Shown: positions 35,041 through 46,636, counted from the first letter of the stretch. The stretch is DNA of 64,000 bases from Cocos nucifera (GCA_006176705.1 QRFJ01002466.1:339001-403000); one strand, 5' to 3'. Notes: generated by a model from the letters alone, not told the origin. Numbers and translations are program-made.

Positions 35041-35675
35041 TGTTGGAAAGCCGGTAGTATTTATACTGATTTTTACTGATTATATTAATCATAGCAAAAG
35101 AAGATTTAAAATTAAATAATTTTTAAATCAAATCTAAGCATGCTGATCTAAATCATAACTATCTAGGATCATCTAACATGTATAAATAAATTAATCTATA
35201 AATCTAAAATTAAATAGATGAAGGAAGAAAGTATACCTATCACTTTTTCCTCCTTCTTTATCGAATTGGATCAATCTGATCTTCGAGGCTCTTGTCGTAG
35301 CCGCACATGTAATCGGCCTCTACTGGTATCTATATAGAGCTGTTCCTGATCAGAACTCCGAAACCCTCAGGGTGCTAGCTTCCTTGCAAGCTTCATTCTT
35401 TGGCTTGGATCTGAATATGTTTCTCAAAATAGATTATTACAGCTTTTAGGGGATTGATTAATCCACCAAAAAGAATCAAGAACTCTTTTTTGATTTTTTT
35501 TTGCTTCTCTCAAAAACTCTCTCATCTCTTAGATTTGATTTGGAAGAAGATGGTATGGGGTGTGGAAGAGAGGGAACAAGGAAGAAAGGGGGCGGCTACA
35601 AAGAATCTTGCGGCAACTAGGACTAAGAAAACCTAGAACTAATGTGCCACCTATCTACCCTCTTGGACCCTCTAG
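33852..35675. repeat. Left arm of a 1.8-kb inverted repeat
   Basis: 33852-35675 is the reverse complement (with scattered mismatches) of 38515-40334. The arm holds about 1.19 kb of Sirevirus RT/RNase H plus about 0.63 kb of LTR-like sequence beginning TGTTGGAAAG at 35041. The junction between these two parts is identical in both arms, after a CCAYAGTA word, which argues for duplication as a unit. Confidence 0.85.
35041..35675 (-). repeat. LTR-like fragment (R-U5-like portion), minus orientation
   Basis: Begins TGTTGGAAAG and is the reverse complement of 38515-39202. It lacks the part equivalent to 37683-38514. Confidence 0.6.
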
Positions 35676-36640
35676 TAGGACTTAGAGCAGGAAAGATGGA
35701 GTCTCATCTTGTAGGGCTCACTTTTCTTTGATCATTAACCTTCCTTCTAATAAGAATTAGGTTTAGGATCTGTTCTGTCACTAGATCGCTCATTATATTA
35801 TTTTATTTTATTTTAATATATTACTATTTATGTCTTTATATATATCTTGGTCTATAATAGTGGATTTCTTTTGATAAACAATACATTCATTTTGACTGAT
35901 ACTCTTGTAAAAATACTTGCTTATGAAATAAAAGGTTTCTTTTCTTTTATGTCTTGTGACTATCTGTGTTGTATCCTTTTGATTGATGACAAAAAGGGGG
36001 AGAGTAAATGATAAATTAAGAAAAAAATAATTAATATGCAAGGATTAACATCTAACGTAAATGATCAATAAGTAAGGACTAACAACTAAAGTAACAATTA
36101 ATCAATTGACTGGACTGTTTGGTTTGATTTTGAATTCATGCCTCAATCACTCTAATGATTTAAATCTATGTGAGTTAATTGCTTTGATGGCTTGATCACA
36201 TATATCAACTGCTTTGATATTTTGAAAGCATTATTTATCATTAACTATTCAGCTCTCTTATAGTATATTTGCATGCTTTTCAACTCTAATACATTTTTTC
36301 TTTCTTTCTTTCTAGCTCCGATATATCCATTTTTAGCCCTGATATACATTATTTTCACCTTCATTTCTACTTTGATACAAAATATTTCAATCTTTTCTTG
36401 CTCTAATACCTATCTAATTCAGCTTATCATATTTCGATACGCACTCAAGCTATCTTGATATGTAAATATTTTTAGTCTGATACTTGTTAATACTATGTAC
36501 ATGATTGAATTTCCAAATACAATCACTATTTTTTAAGAGACTTCACTATGCATGATAATTCATTCTTTAGATAAGATAAAACCTATTTTGACACATCTAT
36601 GTTAGATGTTATTTGCTTGTGCTCAAAGTTTTATCATCAC
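35676..36640 (+). other. 3' non-coding region of the outer Sirevirus
   Basis: No coding text. Near 35988-36003 it reads GACAAAAAGGGGGAGA, the Sirevirus polypurine-type signature. The remainder is AT-rich with GATAC-rich simple words. The env-position ORF seen in the other two Sireviruses is absent here. Confidence 0.6.
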
Positions 36641-36654
36641 CAAAAGTGGGAGAC
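36641..36654 (+). promoter_or_regulatory. Polypurine tract of the outer Sirevirus
   Basis: CAAAAGTGGGAGAC directly precedes the TGCTAACC start of the 3' LTR. Confidence 0.75.
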
Positions 36655-37682
36655 TGCTAACCTAAGGATTGATTTTGATGAATAAAAAATATTTGAGTAT
36701 GTATTTTGGTACTAATGGATTGTTGAAGATCATATTAAGAATGTTTAAGGAAATCAAAGTCACTCATAAGAAGTATTTCATGAATGCTACATTATGGAGC
36801 TAAAAAGAAGGCAGATGGATAAAGCCACATCTTAAGAAATTAAGTGAAAGAGGTCAAGAGCCAGCTCCAATCTTCAAAGAGTCAACTTTGGTTTGCAAAT
36901 ATAAAGTGGCATAGTTTGAGAGTCGATCGTCACTTTATTCGTGTCTACTCTCTTAGGTAGATAGAGAGCGGATTTTTCTGCACTGGCCTCAAATCGACTC
37001 TTTAAGAAAGATAGAGAACCATATTTTTCTGACCAGACCTTGAGTCGACCCCTACTTCTGTCTAGCCGACTTGTAGTTAATTTGAGTCGACCCCTACTTG
37101 GTCTCAAGTTAACTCGACTTCAGCTAACAGCTTTAACAACTAGTTTGATAAAAATTTTAGAAATATATATAGATTGAGTCTAATGGCTAGTTTTTAATCT
37201 CTAATGGCTAGAAATAGCCTTTTGGATATTTTAAGAGGTCTAAAAGGCTACCAAACAAGATGGAGAGATAAGAAAAAGAGAAAAACAAAGAGAAAACACA
37301 AGTATATTAAGTGAGCATTCAAGAAAGAGTTTTAAGCTTCCAATCACCAAATTCTTGAAGCATTCAAGAGGTGTTCAGAAAAAAGAGTGCATTGATTATC
37401 TAGATTCCTTGACACAAATCTTCAAGAGATTCATCGACTTTTTTTTTTACTTTTTTAGGAGCTTTTTAATTATTCTATCCATTGAATTCAAATTTTATGT
37501 TGTAAATAAGTTTCAATTAGGATTGAAACTTGGAGATGGTCCCATCCAAGTTTTGAAGTAGAGTGAGATTGTCATATAAGCCTAGGATTGGATTGTGGGT
37601 GTACTTTTTGTTGGTTTCCCTTAAGAAAATCTAGTAAATTTTGATTATGAGCCTGAAAAAATAATCAAGCTATAGTCTTGGG
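36655..37682 (+). repeat. Truncated 3' LTR of the outer Sirevirus
   Basis: Starts TGCTAACCTAAGGATTG and follows the 5' LTR until about 37682 (AATCAAGCTATAGTCTT), where homology stops. About 300 bp of the LTR end, including the terminal CA, is missing. Confidence 0.85.
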
Positions 37683-39202
37683 GTTCAGGTTTTTCTGTTC
37701 TACTGGGTTGTCACTGTAAGTTGCTAAGCATCACTGATAAATTATGAAAAATCACTAGAATTATTTTTGGATCAATGATCCTTATTGGGTTGAGCCAAAA
37801 GTATTATGGGCCATCGAAATAAGTTTTGATGATACTATGATGGAGATCATGGTATATCTCACTACTAGACAAAATAAAATCTGAGGAATTATATACAAAA
37901 GAAGTTCAATTCGATCAATAGTTTGGATCATATTTGAATTATCAATTAGATTGATGATTTGAATTTTGGAAACTGCTAATTTATAAATATTACAGATTTG
38001 GTAGCTGCTAATTGTTGGTAGGCTAATTTTATTATAAGAATTATAATTTAATTAGAAAATGATTAAATTATGAATTAAGTTCTAATTAATTTAATTTAAT
38101 TTAATTTAATTTTATATAATTTAATTTTATGTTAATTGGGTTCAATAATCCAAATCAGATTTGGATTTCAGACCTAATTGGTTCAGGTTTGACCCTTTCG
38201 AATACGATTCGATTCGGGCTTAATTTGGACTGGATCTGAACCCAGTTTGAACTCAATTGACCTTGACCACTAGAGCCATGTCCTCTAGGCTTCTGTTTCT
38301 CCTCTTGGCCAATCAAAAAGAGTTTTGGGTGGTGAATATCTTAGCACATTTCTTTGGAGCATGCGTGGTGGGGGAATCAGGGTTTGGATGAGATGCCACC
38401 TCATTTCCTTGATAGACTAGGACTCTTATGAGATAAGAGATAAACCCTAGCTATTGTAACCATAATGCTTATCAGATTATGGCATGGAATATCAATATTT
38501 GGTGTGACAAAATATAAATAAGAAGGGTGGGCTTGCGGCATATTAGTTTTAGGTTTTCTTATTCCTAGTTGCCGCAAGATTCTTTGTAGCTGCCCCCTTT
38601 CCTCCTTATTCCCTCTCTTCCACACCCCATACCATCTTCTTCTAGATTAGATCTGAGAGAAGAGAGAGTGTTTGAGAGAAGAAAAAAATCAAGAAGAGTT
38701 CTTGATTCTTTTTGGTGGATCAATCAATCTCCTGAAAGCTGCAACAATCTATTTCAAGAAACAGATTCAGATCCAAGCCAAAGAACGAAGCCTGCAAGAA
38801 AGCTAGCATCAATCTATTTCGAGAAATAGATTCAAATCTAAGCCAAAGAACGAAGCCTGCAAGGAAGCTAGCATCCCGAGGGTTTTGGAGTTTTGATTAG
38901 AAAGAACTCTGTATGGATACCAGTAGAAGCCAGGTGCATGCGTAGCTATGACAAGAGCTTCAGAGATCAGATTGATCTGATTTGACAAAGGAGGAAGGAA
39001 AAGCGATAGCTATACTTTCTTCCTTCATCTATTTAATTTTAGATCTACAGATTAATTTATTTATATATGTTAGACCATCCTAGGTAGTTTTGATTTAGAT
39101 CAGCATGCTTAGATTTGATTTAAAAATTATTTTTAAATCTCCTTCCACTGTGATTAATGTAATCAGTAAAAGTCAGCATGCATACTACTAACTTTCCAAC
39201 AT
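37683..39202 (+). repeat. LTR-like sequence, plus orientation, unassigned family
   Basis: It ends CTTTCCAACA at 39193-39202, the inverse of the TGTTGGAAAG at 35041. A TATA-like AATATAAATAAG lies near 38511-38522, and the inverted copy's homology begins close to it, so 37683-38510 may be U3 and the rest R-U5. The left boundary is uncertain. A duplicated block (AGCCAAAGAACGAAGCCTGC) occurs twice near 38770-38870. Confidence 0.5.
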
Positions 39203-40334
39203 ACTGTGGATAGTACTACCGATTTTATTTCTTACTAAACCAATAGATTAACTCCTAAAAATTAGTAAGTTCTACTTATATTTTTTTTATTAAGTGTATA
39301 ATCAACAAAATTAGTATCAAAAAATTCAATCAATTCAATAGAAGAGTATCTAGAGTACCATAAATCAATATTAAAAGAACCAATTAAATATCTACCTATT
39401 TTTTTAACAACAAATAAATATGATTCTTTTGGATTAGATTGATATCTAGTATATATATAAATATTAAATATTATATCAAGTCTACTAGTAGTAAGATAAA
39501 GTAAAGATCCAATTATATCTTAATAAAATTTGAGATTAGCATGCCAATTAGCTTGTTATTTTTCATTCCCGACTTTTGAGTATTTTCTTTATACACTTGG
39601 TTTGGCTGATGAAGATCCTCTCTTTACTTTTTTTGATTTGAAGTCCAAGAAAGAAATTTAATTCTTCCACCATGCTCATCTCAAATATTAACTTAGCAAA
39701 CTTTTGACAAAGAGATTCATTAGTAATACCAAATATAACGTCATCTATATATATTTGGATTGCTAACAAATCATTATTTCTTTCTTCAAAAATATAGTAG
39801 TACCTATATTTTCTCTAGTAAATTTATTATAAAGTAGAAATTTATTTAATCTTTCATACTATATACAAGGTGCTTATTTCAAGCCATATAATGCCTTATT
39901 TAATTTAAAAATATTATTTAGAAATGCATGATTTTTAAATCAAGAGACGATTAAACATATACCTCCTCAGCAATATATCCATTTAGAAATATACTTTTAA
40001 CATCATGATAAAGTTTGAAATTCATAAAATATACAAATGCGAGCAATAACCTAATAACTTCTCATCTAGTAATAGAAGTAAAAGTTTCATTAAAATCAAT
40101 TTCTTTTTCTTGATTATAATCTTTAATACCTAATTTAGCTTTATTTCTTATAGCTACTCTATTTTTATCAAATTTATTTTTATATACCCATTTTATTCCA
40201 ATTATGGGGTGATCTACAGATATACTTACTAAAATTCAAATCTCTTTCAAATTGATAAGTTTCGCTTATATAGCATTGATCCAATTAGGGTCATTTTCAA
40301 CTTTTTCAATTGATTTAGGTTCTATTTGAGATGC
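38515..40334. repeat. Right arm of the 1.8-kb inverted repeat
   Basis: Reverse complement partner of 33852-35675. It ends exactly at 40334, where the LTR of another Sirevirus begins. Confidence 0.85.
39203..40334 (-). pseudogene. Sirevirus RT/RNase H fragment in the right arm
   Basis: Minus-strand text corresponds to 33852-35040: IQIYIDDVIFGITNESLCQ with the YIDD box intact, then VEELNFFLGLQIKKSKERI, and RNase H text towards 39203. It starts at IESKSIEKVENDPN-like text at 40334 and breaks off inside RNase H at 39203. No gag or integrase accompanies it. Confidence 0.85.
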
Positions 40335-41800
40335 TACTACCCAAGGATGGCTATCCAGGAGGAAGGATGAATTGGATATTTAAAAATTTAACTTTGAGAC
40401 TTGTTCAGATTATACTATTTAAATGCTTAATGAAATAAGCTATATGATGTGCAGTGAATGAGAATTGTAAAGTAAAGTGAGCACAATTATAAATATAATA
40501 GTTTTATAGTAGTTCAGTACCAAACTCAGCATCCACATCCACTCTCTAAGTAAACTACTTAGAAATTTAACTATAATCATTTAACTTGATTATAGTCTGA
40601 TTATTTTACTTGAATTTACAATCCAATCCAGTTGGTTTTGATCTTGGCTTACAACCACAATCATATAATGATTATTTTTTTAAGCTAACAATCAACTCCG
40701 ATTGATTTTAATTTTGGCTTACCAATCAAACCATATATTGTCCAACTCAAGGCTTGGACTAACCCAAGTTTCTCACTCCAAGAAACATAAAATAAAGATA
40801 AAAATATAAATAACACAAACTCTTTGAAGCTCAAAAGAAGAAAATCTGGACTGCTTTGCTTGTAGAATTGATTTCTTCTCTTTGAATGCTTGAAAGAAGT
40901 AGGAGACGATCTTTTATGACAATGGGTTGACTTCTTTCAGATTGAAGATAATGAAAGAACAAAAGTATATATAAAAATCTCTCTTCTTTTTTACTGTTTA
41001 GCTCACACATTTGAATATTTTGAAAATTTTCTTAAAAGCTCTTGAATGTAGGCTAAAAAAGATTACCTTTTTGTTCCAAAATGTTCTTATGTATATTTGA
41101 GGTTTTCTACCACTACATGTTATCTAAGAGGATTTCAGAAAGTGATCTAGTCAATAGAGACTTAAAAATAGCTATTGAAAGGTGTGTGGGATGAAAAAAT
41201 TACAGAACAAAAAACTAGCCATCACAGTCACTGGATCGGTTCAGTTTTTGACTGGACCAGCTTAGTCCTCACTAGGTCGACTCAGTTTTTAGCTTGGTTG
41301 GCTCAGTATCAGTGGACCAAAAAAATCTATTTCTTTCTTCTGTTATCTTTTGAGATTAGGTCGGCTCTCATTTTGACTAGATCGGCCAAGTTGTCACTGA
41401 GTCGGCTCAGTTGAAAATTGAATCAGCTAAGTTTTCTAGATCTTGAATATTTATCTTTCTGTATTTTCTATCTTTTATTTCCACTGAGACTAGGTTGGTT
41501 CAATTTCTGACTAGGTCAGCTCAGTCTGCGTGCTAAGCATGCCAAAGATTATTTGTTAGCCTTTCTTCTCTAATTTAATTTATAGGCTAGATTTGCCTTT
41601 TTAACTTGCTTTTATCCTCTTGAAGAATGTATCCAATCTAGAGTTTCTTCTCTAAAATTTTGAGTGATGATTCTTTATTTAGATGATGGAAAATACTTGG
41701 AGTTTGTGAGCTTCTAAAATTTATAACTATATATCCTCATAAACTTAGTAATATATACTCAACTGCTTTTGTTATCATCAAAATCAATTCAGGGTCAACA
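40335..41800 (-). repeat. 3' LTR of the truncated Sirevirus
   Basis: About 1.47 kb. The right end GGGTCAACA at 41792-41800 abuts a purine-rich (minus strand) tract. The interior carries repeated GGTCGGCTCAGTTTTTG-type words (41230-41530). Confidence 0.85.
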
Positions 41801-42365
41801 ATCTTCCCTTTTTTGATAATGACAAAACCCTTTGAGTATAGCCTTTCCTTTAAATTTCAAAAAGATATATACATTCAATTTTACCAATTAACTTATACAT
41901 CATATTTATTTAGAATTTATCAATTTATATACACTCCTCCTGAATATGATACTTATGTTCAATTCAAATTTTATATTACTCTCCCTTACTGTATGCCAAA
42001 AGTTTCAAATTAATAATTTTGAGTTATAATCTATTCCAAATTTATAATTTTAATTGAATTTCAATTGCTACTTATTTTGATACTCATTTTTCACTTGATA
42101 CTCATTCTAATTGTTACTTATTTTGATACTTATTCTTCATTTGATACTCATTCTAATTAATACTTAATTTATACCCATACTTAATTGAATTCCAATTGTT
42201 GCTTATTTTGATACTCTTTGATACTCATTTTTCACTTGATACTCATTCTAATTAATACTTAATTAATACCCATTCTTTTTCCATTTAATTTATACTTATT
42301 TATTTCAATTGATTCCCATTTTTATACTCAATATTCTTCCCCTTTTTGTCATTATCAAAAATTAA
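41801..42365 (-). other. Polypurine tracts and 3' spacer of the truncated Sirevirus
   Basis: The minus strand reads ATTATCAAAAAAGGGAAGAT next to the LTR and a second tract, GACAAAAAGGGGAAG, near 42337-42351. Between them are imperfect repeats of TTTTGATACTCATT (42070-42330). Confidence 0.65.
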
Positions 42366-42587
42366 ATGTGCAATATAAAGAAAAATTTGATCAAACATGG
42401 AAAGATATGAACTTTATTCATTCATAAGGAAAATTTGATTCAATATAAAGCAAAATCAAACTTCATTCATATATACAATGATTCCAAAATCTCATAATTC
42501 TGAAGTTTGATCATTACATAAACATTCACAACCAAAATGTTCTAGGTGTAACTACATGCATCCTAATTGAAACTAGGCTCTGGAGGA

Positions 42588-43746
42588 TCAAAGGAAGCTA
42601 GATCCATGGGTGCAGAAGTATGCTGTTCGGTGGACCCTCCTCACAGCATTTTCTATCAATGAAGGAAGACCATCAGAAATTTTGTCATACATTCTATCTA
42701 ATACATGCAGCACAATCTCCTCAATTTGATCTTCATTGAGTCTAAAAGTGGACAAATATAGAATAGGTGCAGGATGCTGTGGCACGGGCTTTGGCACATT
42801 TCTTTCTTCTTCTTTCTCATCTAACTTCATCCAGTTACCATTTATCTTTTTGAATTTCATTTTTTGCATTGACTTCAGATTATATGTATCACAATGCTGT
42901 AGTTTCTTGCTTGGTTCTCTCTCTAGGCTAACTCTAAAATCTTGAAAGACTAGGGCCAAAAACGTGCCATATAGCAGAGCAGGCTTTTTCCTTTGAGATG
43001 CTTCTTGCATCACCTTCAAAATCAAAGCCAGAAGATTAATTTTTTCTCACATCAATATGAGACATATAACTGCTATGTCGTTTTTAATCAAAAAATCAAA
43101 TCTTTCTACTATAGAAATGAGAATTTTGGCAGTAATGTGATGTAAAATCCTGTGTTCCATAGATAGATCTCTAGCATGAATCTCCTTAAAATGCATAGCA
43201 TCATCCTTTCCAAATAACAAACGCAACCTACTTGCTCGATCATTAAGTCTTTCAGCTCCTTCAGTGGGTGTCCTAAGCAAACTACCTAGTTTTTCTATAG
43301 TTAAATTTATATTAACTTTCTTTACTTTTGTTTCAAAGAAATTTGGTCTAACACTAGCATTTCCATAAAATTCCCTCACAAGATTTGGATATATTGAAAG
43401 ATTAATACCAGAGTACAAGTATTCCCATCCTTGATATTTCAGACTCTCTCCAATCTCAAATCTTTCTTTTTCTAAAAAAATCAAAATCAATTCTCCTACC
43501 CATTGTTACTACCCTAGAAGAGAGAGGAACGAGAGTAGATGATGGAGATAGTGGTGATTTTGGAGAAGGTGGCTAAGCATGTTGAGTGGATGCTGTCAGA
43601 GGAGGTGAAGGAGGCTGAGATGATCCAGATGAATGGTCTTCATGAAATTTTGTTTGCGGTTCTTCACCATAAATCCTTCTTCTTAGCAGTGGAACTAGAC
43701 AAGCGTGTTTAATCCGAGGAGTCATCCCTCATTTGTTAGGCACCAT
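42588..43746 (-). pseudogene. Env-position ORF of the truncated Sirevirus
   Basis: It starts around 43746 (MVPNK) or 43728 (MTPRIKHACLVPLLRRR), has a Pro/Ser-rich segment (SSGSSQPPSPPLTAS), then the conserved block (YPNLVREFYGNASV, VKKVNINLTIEKLGSLL, LSMEHRILHHITAKIL). An acidic/proline spacer (KLDEKEEERNVPKPVPQH) and a C-terminal helix ending at 42588 follow. Its order and wording match the ORF at 9651-11397, including the MEHRILHHIT/MEMRLLHHIV motif. One stop and about two frameshifts are visible. Role unknown; the same domain occurs widely in plant elements as a putative plant transposon protein. Confidence 0.72.
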
Positions 43747-44109
43747 GAATCAAAAATCCCTCTCTAAATGCAGTGGAAATGGGTTTTTAAGGAAAAGTTT
43801 TAGGGTTCCTAAGTTTTGCTTGATAGATAGCTAAGAAACAAAACCTAAAAAGGCCGTCGGTCATTTCGTTTTAAAAACAGTACTCCCGACAACTTAGCCG
43901 GCTTAGTTTTTTTATGAAGAAAAAACTGAATCAGCCCAATACTAAAACAACTAATTTTTTTTAAAAAAAATAGTGGGTCAGCTTAGTTTGGCACAGAGCT
44001 GAATTTTCTAAGTTTCAAGGCCAGAAATTAGGCAATTTATCATGCCTTTATAAATGAAATAAAATGTGAACAAATTTAAGAAAATTCATCATATGAAAAC
44101 CAATCATTT

Positions 44110-44705
44110 CAACATCAAATGCTCATTTAGATATTTTTTAACAAATTGAATCAAATAAACCTAATTACTTTCTTATTGTATAAAATCTTTCTTCATTCAA
44201 GGATTTAGTAAATATGTCTGCAACTTGATTTTTAGTAGGCACATATTCAAGGATTATATAATTATTTTGAATATGCTCTCTAATAAAATGATGTCTTACT
44301 TCTATATATTTTCTTCTTGAGTGTAATATAGAATTTTTAGTTAAATTTATGGTACTTGTGTTATCATATCGAATAGAAATATTATTACAAGTAATACCAT
44401 AGTCTTTTAGTTATTATTTGATCCATAATTGTTGAGCACAACTTCCAGCAGCAATATATTTGGCTTCCACCATAGATAAGGCTATTGAGTTTTATTTCTT
44501 GCTAAACTAGGAGACCAAATTCACACCTAGAAACTGATATGTACCACTTGTACTCTTTCTATCTAAGCAATAACCAGCAAAATCTAAATCACTATATCCA
44601 ATTAATTAAATCTAATGAAGATTGTTTAGAGTACCACAAACCAACATCTAGAGTATTTAGTAAATGCTTAAATTTTTTTTAACAATAACTACATGTGATT
44701 CCAAC
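44110..44705 (-). pseudogene. Copia RNase H of the truncated Sirevirus
   Basis: Minus-strand text: LDVGLWYSKQSSLDLI, DLDFAGYCLDRKSTSGTYQF, ALSMVEAKYIAAGSCAQQLW, then YVPTKNQVADIFTKSLNEER near 44210-44165. This is a canonical copia RNase H order. It starts inside the domain (ESHVVIVKK at about 44705), the upstream part being lost. Confidence 0.9.
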
Positions 44706-46636
44706 TTTTTAGCCCATACAACCTGCAATCTTTGATATTGATGCACTAAGTTAGATTACTTGCATAACCATTTAGAAATTTAAGATTTTTACACCATTTA
44801 CATACATCCTTTAACTACTTCCCCATTAAGGTGTAAGATGTTTTCAATTTCAGAAAATTTTTAGGTGATATCTCAACCAGCTCTAATAGAGGGTGCTTGC
44901 ATATATTCTTTATATATGCTTGGGCCTTAGGGTTGTCTTTCGTCTTGCCCTTGACATCCCTAATAGTATAAAAAATATTATTGAATATATTATTCTTAAT
45001 TTGCATGATGTCAAGATTATGATCAATCAAATTGGTGGACTAGTATGATAATTTCTAGAATATGCTGTGCTTCATTTAGTTATGAGTTCTACCAAATTTT
45101 TGAGGTTTCTGCTTGTCAAATAATATGCCAAACTGGACTTCGTCCATTGAGGATACCCTCTGAAATACTTTCTTACCATTGAGGTGTGAGGTTGCATAGT
45201 CCTTCTCTATCTTATTCTTCCTAAAATTATCTTGCTGCTTTCATAAAGGATGATGCTTGGAAAGAAATTAGCGATAACAATTGAACCAACAGAGCTTATG
45301 ACCATGATCAAGTTGAAATGATTTTGTATTCTTCATGCAATAGGAACATGCTAGCTTTTCATGGGTGCTCTATCCTGATAGCATCCCATAAGTAGGAAAA
45401 TCATAATGGTCCACATTAACGTAGCCTTCATTACAAAATTCTACTAGTTCGATACATCAAATAAACATGTACCATCGGACCATAAGAATTTTAGCTCATC
45501 AATAAGAGGCCTTAGATATACATCAATACTGCTACCATAGTGTCATGGTCTAGAAATAACTAATATAAGAAAGATATTATGTTCTTTCATGTATATCTCA
45601 GGTAGCAGATTGTATAGAGTAATAAGGACAGACAACATGAATAAGGGGCTATTGCATAACTAAATAGTATAAACCCATTCATAGATAGATCCAATCGGAT
45701 ATTGCATGATTTCTGAACAATTAAAGAATGGCAAGCATCAAATTTTTTTCATATCTCATTGTCCGATGGATGACTAATCATACTTGTGTGCTTACAAAGT
45801 TCTTCTTTATACCATCTCATTTATCTGGTAGTACTCTTGAAGAAGTAGAACCTCTAAAGCTTAGAAGTGATGAAAAAGTATCGAAGAATCTTATATGGTA
45901 TGTCCTTCTAATTTCTACCCTCTTGCCTCAGCTTAAATTGGCTTTCACCACATATGTCACATAAGCTCTTTAGTTGGTCCTCCGTGTAAAAAAGTATGCA
46001 ATTATTACCGCATGCATCTATCTTCTCGTATCCCTTGCTTAATACTTTTACTATTTTCTTTGAAGCATAGAAGCTCTCAACATGCTTCTTATCCTTCGGT
46101 AGCATTTTCTTTATTATTACTATCATTCTATCATAATAATTGACCATCGTATTAAACTCGACCTTCAGGTTTAATAACTCTGACACAACTAATAATATAG
46201 TGTGTGTTTCATATTTCGGCCATAGTGGTTCATCAGCATCTTTCAGCATACGACAGAAATCGCCACTGCCTGCTGCTGGATCGTCTTCCATATTCTAATT
46301 AAATTTAGGATCAGCCGCACCCATAACTATATCTACCATTCTATCTGTGTTCCTATCTTGTTGACTTCTAATCCTTGCAATTGTATCCTATATCTTTCCA
46401 TGTAGGTACTAATACTTGTAGTTTAGTATAAATCTATTTCTATATAAATGGATAATTATTATATTTCTATCAAGCATTTTTTTATTGACACATCTTTTAT
46501 AAGGACAACGAGCCCATTCTTGAACTAAGAGTGCCACATTTTCAAAAATATAATCATAGAAGTACTTGACACCCTCCTTATATTTAGCAGAAATCATCTC
46601 ATTGACTACTCGACAGTTCATCTAACTATAGTCCAT
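44706..46636 (-). pseudogene. CACTA (En/Spm) TNP2-type transposase remnant
   Basis: The start codon at 46636 opens MDYS, then a stop where the family has Trp, then MNCRVVNEMISAKYKEGV and a transposase-associated zinc motif (CPYKRCVNKKMLDRNIIIIH). The TNP2 body follows at 46291-45908: FCRMLKDADEPLWPKYE, MLPKDKKHVESFYASKKIVK, GYEKIDACGNNCILF and LCDICGESQFK. Farther on, in broken frames, are DVYLRPLIDELKFLW, LMWTIMIF and IDHNLDIMQIKNNIFNNIF (45030), the usual HNLDVMHIEKN region. The text ends at GYASNL near 44720. CACTA transposases cut and rejoin element ends; this copy is dead. No CACTA terminus is visible at the junction, so it is a rearranged fragment. Confidence 0.9.

Larger units (their letters stand above)
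5166..37682 (+). mobile_element. Outer Ty1/copia Sirevirus-type retrotransposon, decayed and carrying several nested insertions
   Basis: Plus-strand order is 5' LTR (5166-6579), initiator-Met-type primer site (6582-6594), gag (6600-7604 then 18110-18540), protease (to 18919), integrase (31199-32230, then from 33534), RT and RNase H (to 35040), polypurine tracts and a truncated 3' LTR (36655-37682). The coding segments join up when four insertions are removed: 7610-18104, 18923-31195 (which contains 19033-30213) and 32231-33533. Gag/protease wording (WVPK, NPKGPKK-like) and the ATGACAAAAAGGGGGAG tract are Sirevirus hallmarks. Many stops and frameshifts make it non-autonomous. The right end is broken, so no TSD is available. 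Confidence 0.88.
40335..44705 (-). mobile_element. 5'-truncated minus-strand Sirevirus with 3' LTR, env-position ORF and RNase H
   Basis: On the minus strand: RNase H (44705-44110), spacer, extra ORF (43746-42588), polypurine tracts, 3' LTR (41800-40335). The LTR's left end TACTACCCAAGGATGGC corresponds to TGTTGCCCAGCTATGC of the Sirevirus at 7610-18104, so the two are related families. The left flank GATGC (40330-40334) would be one TSD copy. The 5' part is missing because RNase H is joined at about 44705 to a CACTA transposase remnant. Confidence 0.85.

Noticed and set aside
35041..39202. A single full LTR element with ends TGTTGGAAAG and CTTTCCAACA
   Set aside because: The two end segments are inverted relative to each other and the space between them contains another element's 3' LTR, so they cannot be the two LTRs of one element.
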